A stretch of DNA of 64,000 nt from Sphingobium yanoikuyae (GCF_013001025.1 NZ_CP053021.1:2497501-2561500); one strand, 5' to 3'. Numbered from the stretch's first letter, positions 24,671-37,675 are shown. Numbers and translations: made by a program. Notes: generated from the sequence alone by a model not told the origin.

Positions 24671-24814
24671 TCAGCGACCGCCGCTCGTTTCTCGCACACT
24701 TGCTGCGCTGGGATCACGTTCGAACAGGATTACCGTCGGATCGCGTAGCAATTCGCGCCGGGCCGCCGCCCTGAACCGGGCCAGCCTATCCGTCCACCGC
24801 TGCGTCCACGCCAT
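24671..24814 (-). CDS. Candidate 47-residue small protein leading the second sulfur operon
   Basis: ATG 24814 lies nine bases after a GAGGAC element and opens a 47-residue frame (N-terminus MAWTQRWTDRLARFRAAARR, later DPTVILFERDPS). The TGA falls one base before the lipoprotein ATG at 24669, the spacing expected for translational coupling. The peptide is strongly basic and probably helical, with no signal or membrane segment. I do not recognise it; it may be a leader-type or accessory peptide. Bases 24815-24938 upstream hold the operon promoter and no gene. Confidence 0.5.
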   Translation of the reverse strand: MAWTQRWTDRLARFRAAARRELLRDPTVILFERDPSAASVRETSGGR

Positions 24815-24938
24815 GATATCCAAGTCCTCGTCTGATATGAGAGGACTTTATCTGCCAATTAAGTAGAGATATGTCTGTCAAGCTTTGCTGGGCCGCTTAT
24901 TAGAAAGCCTTGACCTTCATCGAGCGGCGCCGGCCGCC

Positions 24939-26222
24939 TCAATTGGCGATATAATAGTCCTTCGGGAAATCCTGGCCCGCATAAGCCTTGCGCATGGTCC
25001 AGGGCTGGGCCGGCGCGGTCCAGTAGCTGCCGGAGGCAGGCAGGCCGAGCGCCAGCAGGCTTTCCGAGGTGATATACATGCTGCCGGCGTTGGAATAGAC
25101 GTCACCCAGGCTCGGCTGATGCCGGGCAAAACCGATCGTCAGGAAGCTATCGGCATCGAAATTGCTGGGGTCAGAGAAAATGCGGCGCTGGGTTGCCATT
25201 GTCGCGGCGCGCACCTGCCCCTCGGGCAGTTTGGCATGGAGCAGCTTGCGCCAGGCAAGATAGGCGAGCGGCTGGTGGACGGCGGTGCGGTAGGTGAGCG
25301 AACGGCCGACCGGCGGGAAGGCGCCGTCCGGGCCGATCATCCGCTCCAGCGCCTCACCGAAACGCTGCATCCGCTGGATCTGGATGGCGAGCCGCTCCTT
25401 GGGATCGAGCGCGTTGAAGCGCGCATTGCAGCGGACCAGCACGTCCCAAATCTGGGTCAGCATCGGGTGGATGACATAGCTGTTATACATGTCGAAATGA
25501 AAATGCTCGCCGTCGGCATACCAGCCGTCGCCGACATACCATTCGCTGAACTTGCGCAGCGCCAGGTCGACCCGGATCGGATCCCATTGCGCCCCAACCG
25601 ACAGCAGGAACACCTCGTTCATCGCCGCAAACAGCAGCCAGTTGGTATAGGGCGGCGCGACCCGGCGCAGCCCCTGTATCTCCTTGATGATCCGGTCCTT
25701 GGTTGTCCGGTCGAGCGGCTCCCACAATGTCTGCGGCGCGCGCAGCAGGGCGCTGGTAAAATAGGCGGAATCGACCAGCGGCTGTCCCTCTGCCTGCCAG
25801 AGCAGATAGTCGGGGCTCTTGGGATCTACACTATGGGCATAGCTCGCCAGCGCCTGCTCACGTAGCCGGGCGCGCAGTCGCCCTTCCGCGCCATCGGTAT
25901 CGGGCAGCGCAAGCCAGGGCGCGATGCCGTCGATCAGCCGGCCAAAGGCTTCCAGAAAGGCGACCTTGGGATTGCGGCCATCCCAGGTCGGGCTGAGCTC
26001 GGGCTTCCACTGCGCCTGCAACTGCCCCCTGGCCATGCGCGACAGCACGGGGCTGGCCATGCGTTCGAGCAGCGCCAGGGCATAGCTGCGGTCGTCCGCA
26101 TCGACGGCGACCGGCGCGGCCTCCCCGGCGTTGGCAAGCAAGGGCATGGCGGCGAAAGCGGCAGTGCCGGTCGCCATACCGGTCAGGATCGCGCGACGGT
26201 CGATATGGCTGGTCATGGTCAA
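24939..26222 (-). CDS. DUF2264 family protein (GH154-like, exported)
   Basis: A 427-residue protein with a twin-arginine-like signal (SHIDRRAILTGMATGTAAFA, cleavage near LLANA). The rest is an all-helical (alpha/alpha)6-type glycosidase pattern with WDGRNPKVAFLEAFGRLIDGIAPWL, YTNWLLFAAMNEVFLL, GDGWYADGEHFHFDMYNSYVIHPML and PDGAFPPVGRSLTYR, all typical of DUF2264. CAZy links this family to GH154, with beta-glucuronidase-type activity reported for some members; I cannot confirm activity here. It is coupled by a four-base overlap to the DUF4861 gene and belongs to the pectin locus. Confidence 0.82.
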   Translation of the reverse strand: MTMTSHIDRRAILTGMATGTAAFAAMPLLANAGEAAPVAVDADDRSYALALLERMASPVLSRMARGQLQAQWKPELSPTWDGRNPKVAFLEAFGRLIDGIAPWLALPDTDGAEGRLRARLREQALASYAHSVDPKSPDYLLWQAEGQPLVDSAYFTSALLRAPQTLWEPLDRTTKDRIIKEIQGLRRVAPPYTNWLLFAAMNEVFLLSVGAQWDPIRVDLALRKFSEWYVGDGWYADGEHFHFDMYNSYVIHPMLTQIWDVLVRCNARFNALDPKERLAIQIQRMQRFGEALERMIGPDGAFPPVGRSLTYRTAVHQPLAYLAWRKLLHAKLPEGQVRAATMATQRRIFSDPSNFDADSFLTIGFARHQPSLGDVYSNAGSMYITSESLLALGLPASGSYWTAPAQPWTMRKAYAGQDFPKDYYIAN

Positions 26223-27196
26223 TCCTTGGGCGGGGTGAAGTCGAGGGTCTGGCCGGCGGCATAGGCATCCCAGGCGGCACGGGTGGAAAAGCCGCCCTCC
26301 CCCTTGTTCCAGGCACTACCGGAATAATAGACGAAGGGCTGGCCCGGCTTGACCGTGAGCAATATGAGCTGATTGTCGGCATCCGCGCGGATATCGGCGA
26401 TCTGCGCTGGATCGACCCGCAATGCCAGCGCCATCCGGCCATGCGCACCATCTTCCGGCCCCCACCAGCTGATCAGGCCACGGGCACGATCGACGGTCAG
26501 GTCCCCAGCCCCCTGCCCCGTAGTGCGTTTGCCGATGCCGATGCCCACGGTCAGCGCCGCCGACTTGTCCGATCCTATGGTCGAGACCAGCCGGGTGAAA
26601 TGGGTGCCGAGCGGCAGGGTGAAACGCCGCATTTCCCAAACCTTGCGATCGACATCGACTGGCCAGGGCGCATAATCGACGCTGAAGTCGGCGACCTGCC
26701 CGCCCGATTTCAGGATATGGGCACGGACATAGTTGCGCGAGGTCCACAGCTTGTTGTCATGCCAGATGCCAAGCCCACCCGCGCCGCGCGTGGTACCGAC
26801 ATTGTAGAAATCCAGCCCTTCGCCATGATAGCCATGCTGGTCGCCGCTGCGTAGCTGGCGATCGGCGAAGGGCCAGGCGACATTCTTGCCCCAACTGTCG
26901 ATTCCCGATCCCGATGGCGGCTCGGCTGCCTCCAGCGCATGGCCATAGATGCGATGGGCGGTCTTGTCATTTTCCCACAGCAGGTCGTCATAGCGATAGG
27001 ATGCAACCAGCGTGACGGCGGCCGCCGCCTGGCTGGGCGGTGGCGGCAGGCGCTTCTCGACCGGCAGACGATCGCCCACCCCATCGCCCTGCGCCAGGGC
27101 CGCGCCGACGCAAAGACCGGTCGCCAGCAATCCGATCGACAGATAGGGCGCCCGAATGCGGCATGACGATGCTGTTGGCTGGGGGCGGCTCACCAC
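26219..27196 (-). CDS. DUF4861 family exported protein
   Basis: The 325-residue product starts at tandem GTG codons (27196/27193) after AAAGGAG and has a signal peptide ending near VGAALAQG. The mature part contains YRYDDLLWENDKTAHRIYGHALE, SGIDSWGKNVAWPFADRQL, YHGEGLDFYNVGTTRGAGGLGIW and YAPWPVDVDRKVWEMRRFTLPLGTHFTRLV, a pattern I associate with DUF4861. This family occurs in pectin/ulvan-type polysaccharide utilisation loci of Bacteroidetes and Proteobacteria with no firm activity known. It is divergent from the GntR regulator, with a shared operator candidate between them. Confidence 0.78.
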   Translation of the reverse strand: MVSRPQPTASSCRIRAPYLSIGLLATGLCVGAALAQGDGVGDRLPVEKRLPPPPSQAAAAVTLVASYRYDDLLWENDKTAHRIYGHALEAAEPPSGSGIDSWGKNVAWPFADRQLRSGDQHGYHGEGLDFYNVGTTRGAGGLGIWHDNKLWTSRNYVRAHILKSGGQVADFSVDYAPWPVDVDRKVWEMRRFTLPLGTHFTRLVSTIGSDKSAALTVGIGIGKRTTGQGAGDLTVDRARGLISWWGPEDGAHGRMALALRVDPAQIADIRADADNQLILLTVKPGQPFVYYSGSAWNKGEGGFSTRAAWDAYAAGQTLDFTPPKD

Positions 27197-27213
27197 AGGC
27201 TCCTTTCGATTAT

Positions 27214-27233
27214 TTGTATGATAAGCTGATAAA
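27214..27233. promoter_or_regulatory. Candidate GntR operator, copy 1
   Basis: TTGTATGATAAGCTGATAAA lies between the divergent DUF4861 and GntR genes and matches 18 of 20 bases of the sequence at 28071-28090. Two near-identical copies bracketing the regulator gene make it the likely binding site of that regulator. Confidence 0.6.
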
Positions 27234-27316
27234 TCATCGAATCAAACTTGCCAAGCCCTTGCTCACATTGCCGCAGGCTGGCAGGCTCGAAAAAGAATAT
27301 TCACTGGAACGACATC

Positions 27317-28030
27317 ATGGCCAAAGCCGCCTCACTCGCCGACATGCTCTACACAAAACTGGAAGAGGACATATTGTCCGGCCGCATCCCGCCCGGATCG
27401 CGCCTGCCCGCGCAAAAAGACATTGCCGAGCAGGAAAATGTCAGCCGCACCGTGGTTCGCGAAGCGGTCGCCCGGCTGGAGGCACAGGGCTTTGCCGTCG
27501 CCCGCCAGGGATCGGGCGTGTTCGTGTCGGATGCCGCGCGCTACCGCGCCTTTCAGGTCACCAAGGATGAATTGTCCGAGCTATCGGACGTGATCAAATT
27601 GCTGGAAATGCGCCTGGCGATCGAGACCGAAATGGCCGGCCTTGCGGCTGCCCGCCGCACGAACGAAGATATTTCGGCGATGCGCGACGCACTACGCCGC
27701 ATCCGCGAGGCCGAGGATCCAGCCGTCGCCGCCACAGCCGACAGCCAGTTCCACATGGCGATCGCCCGCGCGACCCGGAATGATTATTACGCCCGCTTCG
27801 TTGAATTTCTGGGCGTCCGCCTGGTGCCGCCAAGCAGCCTCTACCTCAAATATCAGCCAGAAAGATCGCACGACGCCTATACCCACAAGGTCAGCGACGA
27901 GCATGACGCGGTGCTTGACGCCATCGTCCGCATGGACATCGAAAAGGCGCGCCATGCCGCCCGCCATCACATGCAGGAAAGCCTTTTGCGCCATTCCGAA
28001 CTCAACGACCTGATCAGCCGGAACGAATGA
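27317..28030 (+). CDS. FadR-subfamily GntR regulator of the pectin locus
   Basis: The 237-residue protein has an N-terminal GntR winged helix (LADMLYTKLEEDILSGRIPPGSRLPAQKDIAEQENVSRTVVREAVARLEAQGFAVARQGSGVFVSD) and a helical FCD effector domain with likely metal-binding histidines in FHMAIARATRNDYY, SDEHDAVLDAI and ARHHMQESLLRH. FCD regulators of this kind (UxuR/ExuR, KdgR-like) sense uronates or keto-deoxy-gluconate. ATG 27317 starts right at the domain; the longer frame from 27248 adds unrelated residues. Its position between the DUF2264/DUF4861 pair and the receptor operon, and flanking operator copies, support control of both. Confidence 0.88.
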   Translation: MAKAASLADMLYTKLEEDILSGRIPPGSRLPAQKDIAEQENVSRTVVREAVARLEAQGFAVARQGSGVFVSDAARYRAFQVTKDELSELSDVIKLLEMRLAIETEMAGLAAARRTNEDISAMRDALRRIREAEDPAVAATADSQFHMAIARATRNDYYARFVEFLGVRLVPPSSLYLKYQPERSHDAYTHKVSDEHDAVLDAIVRMDIEKARHAARHHMQESLLRHSELNDLISRNE

Positions 28031-28052
28031 TTGCATGACTAAAGTCTGACAA

Positions 28053-28090
28053 TTGACATCCTCCTCAAAGTTGTATGATAACCTGATTAA
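28053..28090 (+). promoter_or_regulatory. Promoter of the receptor operon with GntR operator copy 2
   Basis: TTGACA (28053-28058), a 17-base spacer and TGATAA (28076-28081) form a good sigma70-type promoter. The -10 is inside TTGTATGATAACCTGATTAA (28071-28090), the second copy of the candidate GntR site. A repressor bound there would block RNA polymerase, which predicts repression lifted by a uronate-derived inducer. Confidence 0.6.
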
Positions 28091-28122
28091 CACGATCAGA
28101 GTCGTGATGAGGGAGGATGGAT

Positions 28123-30984
28123 ATGAACAAGGCGTTTCCGTGCGTCGCCATGTCGGTGAGCATGCTGGCCATGATTGCGGCCTCGGCCCCCGCACTGGCC
28201 CAGGCAGAACCCCAGCCGACACCCCAGGCCGATGCATCACAGGGTGAAGCCACCACCGCCGACATCGTCGTCACCGGCTTTCGCGGCAGCCTGCAAAAGG
28301 GGATCGAACTGAAGCGCGAAGCCGTGGGCGTGCGCGACTCCATCGTTGCCGAGGACATCGGCAAATTCCCGGAGGCCAATGTCGCGGATTCCCTGCAGCG
28401 TATTCCGGGCGTGTTCCTCAGCCGCGACGGTGCATCGAACGAGGGCCAGCGCATCAGCATCCGCGGCCTGGGATCGGAATTCACCGTCACCACCATCAAC
28501 GGCGCGCCGGTGCGCACGACATCGTCACAGAATGTCGGCAGTTCGACCCGCGACTTCAATTATGACGTCTTCCCATCCGAACTGTTCGGCCGTGTCGATG
28601 TCTACAAGACCCCGCTCGCCAATCTGGAAGAAGGCGGCATCGGCGGCAATGTCGACCTGCAGACGCCCCGCCCCTTCGACAGCAAGGACCGGGTCATCCG
28701 CTATACCGCCCAGGCCAATTACAACACCCAGTCGAAGAAGTGGCAGCCGCGCGGATCGCTGCTGCTGAGCGACACATGGGGCGACTTCGGTGTGTTGCTG
28801 GGCGCGGCCTATGCCAAGAATGTCAATGAACGGTCCGGCTTCCAGTCGACCGGCGGCTATAACAGCTCGGTTATCGGTTCGCGTGCCTATGCCGGACCAA
28901 CCACGACCGGCGGCCCGTTCCAGTTCCAGCTCGACCTCGACAATCCGCTGGCCAATTATGGGTCGCTCACCCGCGACCAGGTGGCCAACGCCTATATGCC
29001 GCGCTTCTACCGCGTCTTCACTTCGAACAATGAGCGTGAGCGGCTGGGCCTGGTCGGGTCGCTGCAATATAAGTCGGATCGGCTGGAACTGAGCGCCGAC
29101 GGCATCTTCTCGCAGCTCAAGGATCAGGCGGACGAGTTCACCTTCGGCGTCGCGGTGCGCAACTCCCGCACCGTGCCGGGATCGACCAGCGCACCGGGCA
29201 CCGGCACCAATTCCGGCCTGATCCCGCTCGATGTGAAGATCGACGAATATAATAATCTCTACGGCACGTTCGGGAACAGCAGCTTCATCAACGAGAATTT
29301 CTTCCGCAATGCCCGCACCCGCTTCAAATATGGCATCATCCGGGGCGTCTATGACTTCACCGACAATCTGAAATTGTCGGCCCAGGCCAATCTGAGCGAG
29401 AGCAACGCCCGCTACACCGCCAACCGGATCGTCAGCAACATCTATGGCGTGACCAGCACATTCGACCCGACCGGCAATGTCACCTATCCGACCATCAGTT
29501 CGCCGGTCGATTTCACCGATCCGTCAAACTACACCACGCCGACGCTGGGCTTCTCGCTCAACCGCGAGATCGACAAGCAGAAGACGGCACGCGCCGTCCT
29601 CGACTGGTCGCTGCTGGACGATGGCGAACGCAGGTTCGCGCTCAAGATCGGCGGCAGCTATGTGAACACGGGCAAACGCATCTCGACCCAGGACGGCAGC
29701 AGCATCGCGGCCGGCAAGTTGGTCGGCCTCGACGTCTTTTCCTACATGGATCCCTATATCCAATATGGCGCGATCCGCGATGGCGGCAATTCGGGCTATC
29801 CGTCCCAATTTGCGAGCTTCCCGCGCTCCTTCGTGATGGACTATCTCGATGCCAACGCGGCGAACGAGGCGGCCAACATCAATCTCAACGCGGCCTTCAA
29901 CGCGAAGGAAATCGTCAAGACGGCCTTCTTCGAGAGCAATTTCGCCCTGCCGCTGTTCGGCAAGGAACTGCGCGGCTATGCCGGCCTGCGCTATTCCGAC
30001 ACCCGCACCATCATCAACAATTATCAGAGCGCGGGCGCCGGCGTCTTCCTGCCGCAGCGGCGCGAGGGCGGCTATGAAAATTGGTTGCCATCGGCCAGCC
30101 TGGCCTATGACCTGACGTCCAGCTTGCTGCTGCGTGCGTCAGCCGGCAAGACGATCACCCGTGCGGCGCTGACCGCCATTGCCGGCGGCACCATCGTGCC
30201 CAACGTCTTCAATCCCGACGTCACGGTCGGCAATCCCAATTTGCGGCCCCAGGTCGCGACCCAGTATGACGCCGGCGTCGAATGGTATTTCGCCCCCGGC
30301 GCGCTGCTGAGCGTCGGTGCCTTCAAGAAGGACATTACCGATCGCGCAACCGCGGTGCAGGACTTCGTCACCTTCGGCTCACTCGGCCTGCCGTCGAGCG
30401 CGTTCAACACGACCTCGCTGGGCTTCCCCGGCGGCACCATCCCGGATGATTTCCTGATCCGCCGGACCCAATATATCAATCAGGGCCAGTTGAAGCTGAA
30501 GGGGCTGGAATTTGCCTATCAGCAGAATTTCACTTTCCTGCCCAAGCCGTTCGACGGGCTTGGCTTTACCGGCAGCCTGACGCTGATCGACCAGAAGGGC
30601 GATGATTTCGTCACCACCGAAGGGACGCGCGTGCCGATCTCCTTCGTGCCGGAATATAGCTACAGCGCGACGCTCTTCTACGAAAAGGGCCCGTTCGCGA
30701 TCCGCGGTTCCTATAATTACCGCGCCAAGACCGGCATCACCTCGCAAAATACCGGCAACGACCAGATCCCCTATACCGCGCCGCAGGGCTTCCTCGACGG
30801 GACGATCAGCTACCGGTTCAGCGATGCGCTGGAGGTGCGCGTCGATGCGCTGAACATCACCAACGAGAATGTCTATATCTATTATCAGGATCCGGACGGA
30901 CCGAAGGGCAATGGCCAGTCGCGGCGCGACAACAGCTTCTTCAACGGCACGACCATTTCGCTCGGCATTCGCGGCAAATTCTGA
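28123..30984 (+). CDS. TonB-dependent receptor for pectin-derived oligosaccharides
   Basis: A 953-residue receptor of the Caulobacter/Xanthomonas carbohydrate type. The signal peptide ends at APALAQA; then come the TonB box DIVVTGFRGSL, the hallmark RDSIVAEDIGKFPEANVADSLQRIPGVFLSRD, IRGLGSEFTVTTINGAPVR, FPSELFGRVDVYKTPLANLEEGGIGGNVDLQTPRPFD and the barrel ending ISLGIRGKF. ATG 28123 has GGGAGG six bases upstream; ATG 28117 overlaps that element. Location between the GntR regulator and ExuT/GH105/KduI implies uptake of rhamnogalacturonan or galacturonan fragments across the outer membrane (inference). Confidence 0.92.
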   Translation: MNKAFPCVAMSVSMLAMIAASAPALAQAEPQPTPQADASQGEATTADIVVTGFRGSLQKGIELKREAVGVRDSIVAEDIGKFPEANVADSLQRIPGVFLSRDGASNEGQRISIRGLGSEFTVTTINGAPVRTTSSQNVGSSTRDFNYDVFPSELFGRVDVYKTPLANLEEGGIGGNVDLQTPRPFDSKDRVIRYTAQANYNTQSKKWQPRGSLLLSDTWGDFGVLLGAAYAKNVNERSGFQSTGGYNSSVIGSRAYAGPTTTGGPFQFQLDLDNPLANYGSLTRDQVANAYMPRFYRVFTSNNERERLGLVGSLQYKSDRLELSADGIFSQLKDQADEFTFGVAVRNSRTVPGSTSAPGTGTNSGLIPLDVKIDEYNNLYGTFGNSSFINENFFRNARTRFKYGIIRGVYDFTDNLKLSAQANLSESNARYTANRIVSNIYGVTSTFDPTGNVTYPTISSPVDFTDPSNYTTPTLGFSLNREIDKQKTARAVLDWSLLDDGERRFALKIGGSYVNTGKRISTQDGSSIAAGKLVGLDVFSYMDPYIQYGAIRDGGNSGYPSQFASFPRSFVMDYLDANAANEAANINLNAAFNAKEIVKTAFFESNFALPLFGKELRGYAGLRYSDTRTIINNYQSAGAGVFLPQRREGGYENWLPSASLAYDLTSSLLLRASAGKTITRAALTAIAGGTIVPNVFNPDVTVGNPNLRPQVATQYDAGVEWYFAPGALLSVGAFKKDITDRATAVQDFVTFGSLGLPSSAFNTTSLGFPGGTIPDDFLIRRTQYINQGQLKLKGLEFAYQQNFTFLPKPFDGLGFTGSLTLIDQKGDDFVTTEGTRVPISFVPEYSYSATLFYEKGPFAIRGSYNYRAKTGITSQNTGNDQIPYTAPQGFLDGTISYRFSDALEVRVDALNITNENVYIYYQDPDGPKGNGQSRRDNSFFNGTTISLGIRGKF

Positions 30985-30997
30985 CCCCTCCCCCCTT

Positions 30998-31034
30998 GGG
31001 CGCCGGGGACTGCACGCCCCGGTGCCCATCTTTT
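30998..31034 (+). terminator. Hairpin with T-tail between receptor and transporter genes
   Basis: An 11-bp GC-rich stem (30998-31008 with 31017-31027, one G-T pair) is followed by ATCTTTT. It probably attenuates read-through so the receptor is made in excess of the downstream transporter and enzymes. Confidence 0.7.
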
Positions 31035-31046
31035 CGCGAGACGATC

Positions 31047-32357
31047 ATGACCATGCCGCATCCCGCCCCGGATATCGTCGATGACGCCGTTGCCGGCGCC
31101 AGCGATCGGGCCAGCCGCTATCGCTGGCTGATCTGCGGCCTGCTGTTCGCGGCGACCGCGATCAACTATGTCGACCGGCAGATGATCGGCGTGCTCAAGC
31201 CCGTGCTGCAGGCCGAACTGGGCTGGCGCGAGAGCGACTATGCCAATATCGTCTTCTGGTTCCAGTGCGCCTATGCGCTGGGTTTCCTGGCGATGGGCCG
31301 CTTCATGGACCGGGTCGGCGCGCGGATCGGCTATGCCGCTGCCTTCACCTTCTGGACGCTCGCCCATGCCGCCCATGGCCTGGTCAGCGGCATCGCCCAG
31401 TTCATCGCCGTCCGCTTTGCCCTGGGCATTGGCGAGGCGGGCAATTTCCCGGCCGGCCTGAAGGTCGTGGCCGAATGGTTTCCCCAGAAAGAACGGGCGT
31501 TGGCGATCGGCCTGTTCAACGCCGGCGCCAATGTCGGCGCGATCGCCACGCCGCTGATCGTGCCCGCCATCACCATCGCCTACGGCTGGCGCGCCGCCTT
31601 CATCGTCACCGGTCTCGCCAGCCTGATCTGGGTGGCGGCCTGGCTGCTCCTCTATCGCCGGCCGGAGGATCATGCGCGGGTATCGCCCGGTGAACTCGCC
31701 TATATCCGCAGCGATCCGGTGCGCGCCAGCACGCCCATCCCCTGGTCACGCCTGTTCACTATTCGCCAGACCTGGGCCTATGCGCTGCCCAAATTCTGTA
31801 TCGATCCGATCTGGTGGATGTTCCTCTTCTGGCTGCCCGATTTCCTCGGCAAGCGCTATGGCCTCGACCTCAAGAGCTTCGGTCCGCCGCTGGTCGTCAT
31901 CTATCTGATGTCGGACGCGGGCAGCGTGCTGGGCGGCTGGGCATCGTCGCGGCTGATCGCACGCGGCTGGAGCGTCAATGCCGCGCGCAAGGCGACGTTG
32001 CTGGCGTGCGCGCTGGCGGTGCTGCCGGTGGTGACCGTCCAGTCGATCGACAATCTCTGGGCGGCGGTGCTGCTGATCGGTCTTGCGACCGCCGGACACC
32101 AGGCCTTTTCCGCCAATATCCTGACTTTGCCGTCCGACCTGTTCCCGCGCGCCGCCGTGGGATCGGTGGTCGGCATCGGCGGCACGGCCGGCGCGATCGG
32201 CGGCATGCTGATAGCCCAGTTCGTCGGCTATGTGCTGGACATGACCGGCAGCTATGCCCTGATCTTCGCCGTCGCCGGCAGCGCCTATCTGGTGGCGCTG
32301 GCGCTGCTCCACATCATCAGTCCCCGTCTCTTGCCTACTGGAGAGCTTGCATCATGA
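31047..32357 (+). CDS. exuT: MFS hexuronate transporter (ExuT-like)
   Basis: A 436-residue major facilitator protein with twelve helices. The anion:cation symporter signatures are clear: AATAINYVDRQMIGVLKPVLQAELGW, FQCAYALGFLAMGRFMDRVGARIGYA, GEAGNFPAGLKVVAEWFPQKERALAIGLFNAGANVGA and CIDPIWWMFLFWLPDFLGKRYGLDLK, all as in ExuT hexuronate transporters. It would carry galacturonate or an unsaturated/keto-deoxy uronate into the cytoplasm. ATG 31047 (or 31053) follows the hairpin. The stop overlaps the GH105 start by four bases, which couples transport to unsaturated-uronate processing. Confidence 0.88.
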   Translation: MTMPHPAPDIVDDAVAGASDRASRYRWLICGLLFAATAINYVDRQMIGVLKPVLQAELGWRESDYANIVFWFQCAYALGFLAMGRFMDRVGARIGYAAAFTFWTLAHAAHGLVSGIAQFIAVRFALGIGEAGNFPAGLKVVAEWFPQKERALAIGLFNAGANVGAIATPLIVPAITIAYGWRAAFIVTGLASLIWVAAWLLLYRRPEDHARVSPGELAYIRSDPVRASTPIPWSRLFTIRQTWAYALPKFCIDPIWWMFLFWLPDFLGKRYGLDLKSFGPPLVVIYLMSDAGSVLGGWASSRLIARGWSVNAARKATLLACALAVLPVVTVQSIDNLWAAVLLIGLATAGHQAFSANILTLPSDLFPRAAVGSVVGIGGTAGAIGGMLIAQFVGYVLDMTGSYALIFAVAGSAYLVALALLHIISPRLLPTGELAS

Positions 32358-33493
32358 CCTTCCGCTCCTTCGCGCCGATCATGCTGGCCTGCGCCATCGC
32401 CGCGCCGGCCCATGCCGCCCAGCCCGCCCGCACACCGATCGAGGCGGCGGTGAAGCTGGCCGACTGGCAATTGGCGCGACTCGACGATCTGTCGCACATC
32501 CCCAGCGCCACCGACGAAACGCGCAAGACACGCGGCTGGGAACAGGCAGTGTTCTGGGTCGGCATGACCGCCCTCGCCGACGCCGGCGCGCCACCCCGGA
32601 TCAAGGAGGCAATCCTGGCGATGGGCCAGCGCAATGGCTGGAAGCCGGGCGACAATCTCTATTTCGCCGACGACCAGGCGATCGCCCAGGCCTATCTCTG
32701 GGCCGCAGCCCATGGCGCCGGCAAGGATGCGCTGGCGCCGACCCGCGCCGCGTTCGACACGGTGGTCGACAAGCCGGCGGTCACCACCCTTGCCTTCGCC
32801 ATTCCGCCACAAGGCTATGGCGCGACCGAATGCCTCAAGCGCTGGTGCTGGTGCGATGCCCTGTTCATGGCGCCGCCGGCCTTTGTCGAACTGTCGCGCC
32901 AGACCGGCGATGATCGCTATATGCGCTTTGCGATGAAGGAATTCTGGGCAACCACCGACTTCCTCTTCGACCCTGCCGAGCATCTCTATTATCGCGACAG
33001 CCGCTTCTTCGAGCGGCGCGACGAAAGGGGCCGCAAGCAGTTCTGGAGCCGGGGCAATGGCTGGGTATTCGGCGGCATCGCCCGTGTCCTCCCGCAGCTG
33101 GCGCAAGACAGCCCCGACCGCAGCCGTATGGAAGCGCTGTTCAAGGAGATGGCGGCGAAGATCAAGACGCTGCAGAAGCCGGACGGCTATTGGGCACCCT
33201 CGCTGCTGGCGCCGGAAAATGCGCCGCCCGAAACCAGCGGCACCGCCTTCTACACCTATGGCCTCGCCTGGGGGATCAAGGCCGGGCTGCTGCCCCGCGC
33301 CGAATATGAACCGGTGGTGCGCAAGGGCTGGGCCGCGCTGCAAAAGGCGATCCAACCCGACGGCCGACTGGGCTGGGTCCAGCAAGTTGGCGACCGGCCC
33401 GACAAGGTGGCCGCCAGCGACACCCAATATTATGGCGTCGGCGCCTTCCTGATGGCTGCGACCGCGGTGGCCGCGCTCGACGCGCAACGCTGA
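32354..33493 (+). CDS. GH105/GH88 unsaturated rhamnogalacturonyl hydrolase
   Basis: A 379-residue (alpha/alpha)6 glycosidase with a signal peptide ([21 protein letters not shown]). The family segments are [73 protein letters not shown] [18 protein letters not shown] and [10 protein letters not shown] with [16 protein letters not shown]; the aspartate in WCWCDALFM and the DD before QAIAQA are probably catalytic. It hydrolyses the unsaturated galacturonyl end left by pectate or rhamnogalacturonan lyases, in the periplasm. It supplies the substrate for KduI next door. Confidence 0.9.
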   Translation: MTFRSFAPIMLACAIAAPAHAAQPARTPIEAAVKLADWQLARLDDLSHIPSATDETRKTRGWEQAVFWVGMTALADAGAPPRIKEAILAMGQRNGWKPGDNLYFADDQAIAQAYLWAAAHGAGKDALAPTRAAFDTVVDKPAVTTLAFAIPPQGYGATECLKRWCWCDALFMAPPAFVELSRQTGDDRYMRFAMKEFWATTDFLFDPAEHLYYRDSRFFERRDERGRKQFWSRGNGWVFGGIARVLPQLAQDSPDRSRMEALFKEMAAKIKTLQKPDGYWAPSLLAPENAPPETSGTAFYTYGLAWGIKAGLLPRAEYEPVVRKGWAALQKAIQPDGRLGWVQQVGDRPDKVAASDTQYYGVGAFLMAATAVAALDAQR

Positions 33494-33513
33494 CGCGCGG
33501 GAGGACCAGCGGC

Positions 33514-37594
<4,081 letters not shown>

Positions 37595-37624
37595 GAGAGG
37601 CCGCTAAGACGCGGACACAGAAAA

Positions 37625-37650
37625 GCCGCCTTGGGGAGATCCGAGGCGGC
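37625..37650 (+). terminator. 10-bp stem-loop after the beta-galactosidase gene
   Basis: GCCGCCTTGG (37625-37634) pairs with CCGAGGCGGC (37641-37650), with one T-G pair, 30 bases past the stop. It lacks a T-tract and is followed directly by a GT repeat, so termination strength is uncertain. Confidence 0.5.
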
Positions 37651-37675
37651 GTGCGTGTGCGTGTGTGTGTGTGTG
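37651..37675. repeat. GT dinucleotide microsatellite
   Basis: A nearly pure GT/GC alternation (GTGCGTGTGCGTGTGTGTGT and so on), unusual for a bacterial genome and placed at the boundary between the pectin locus and the foreign-looking block. Confidence 0.8.

Noticed and set aside
31814..33493. Long N-terminal extension of the GH105 enzyme
   Set aside because: It overlaps the ExuT-like gene in another frame; ATG 32354 gives a signal peptide and the usual family length.
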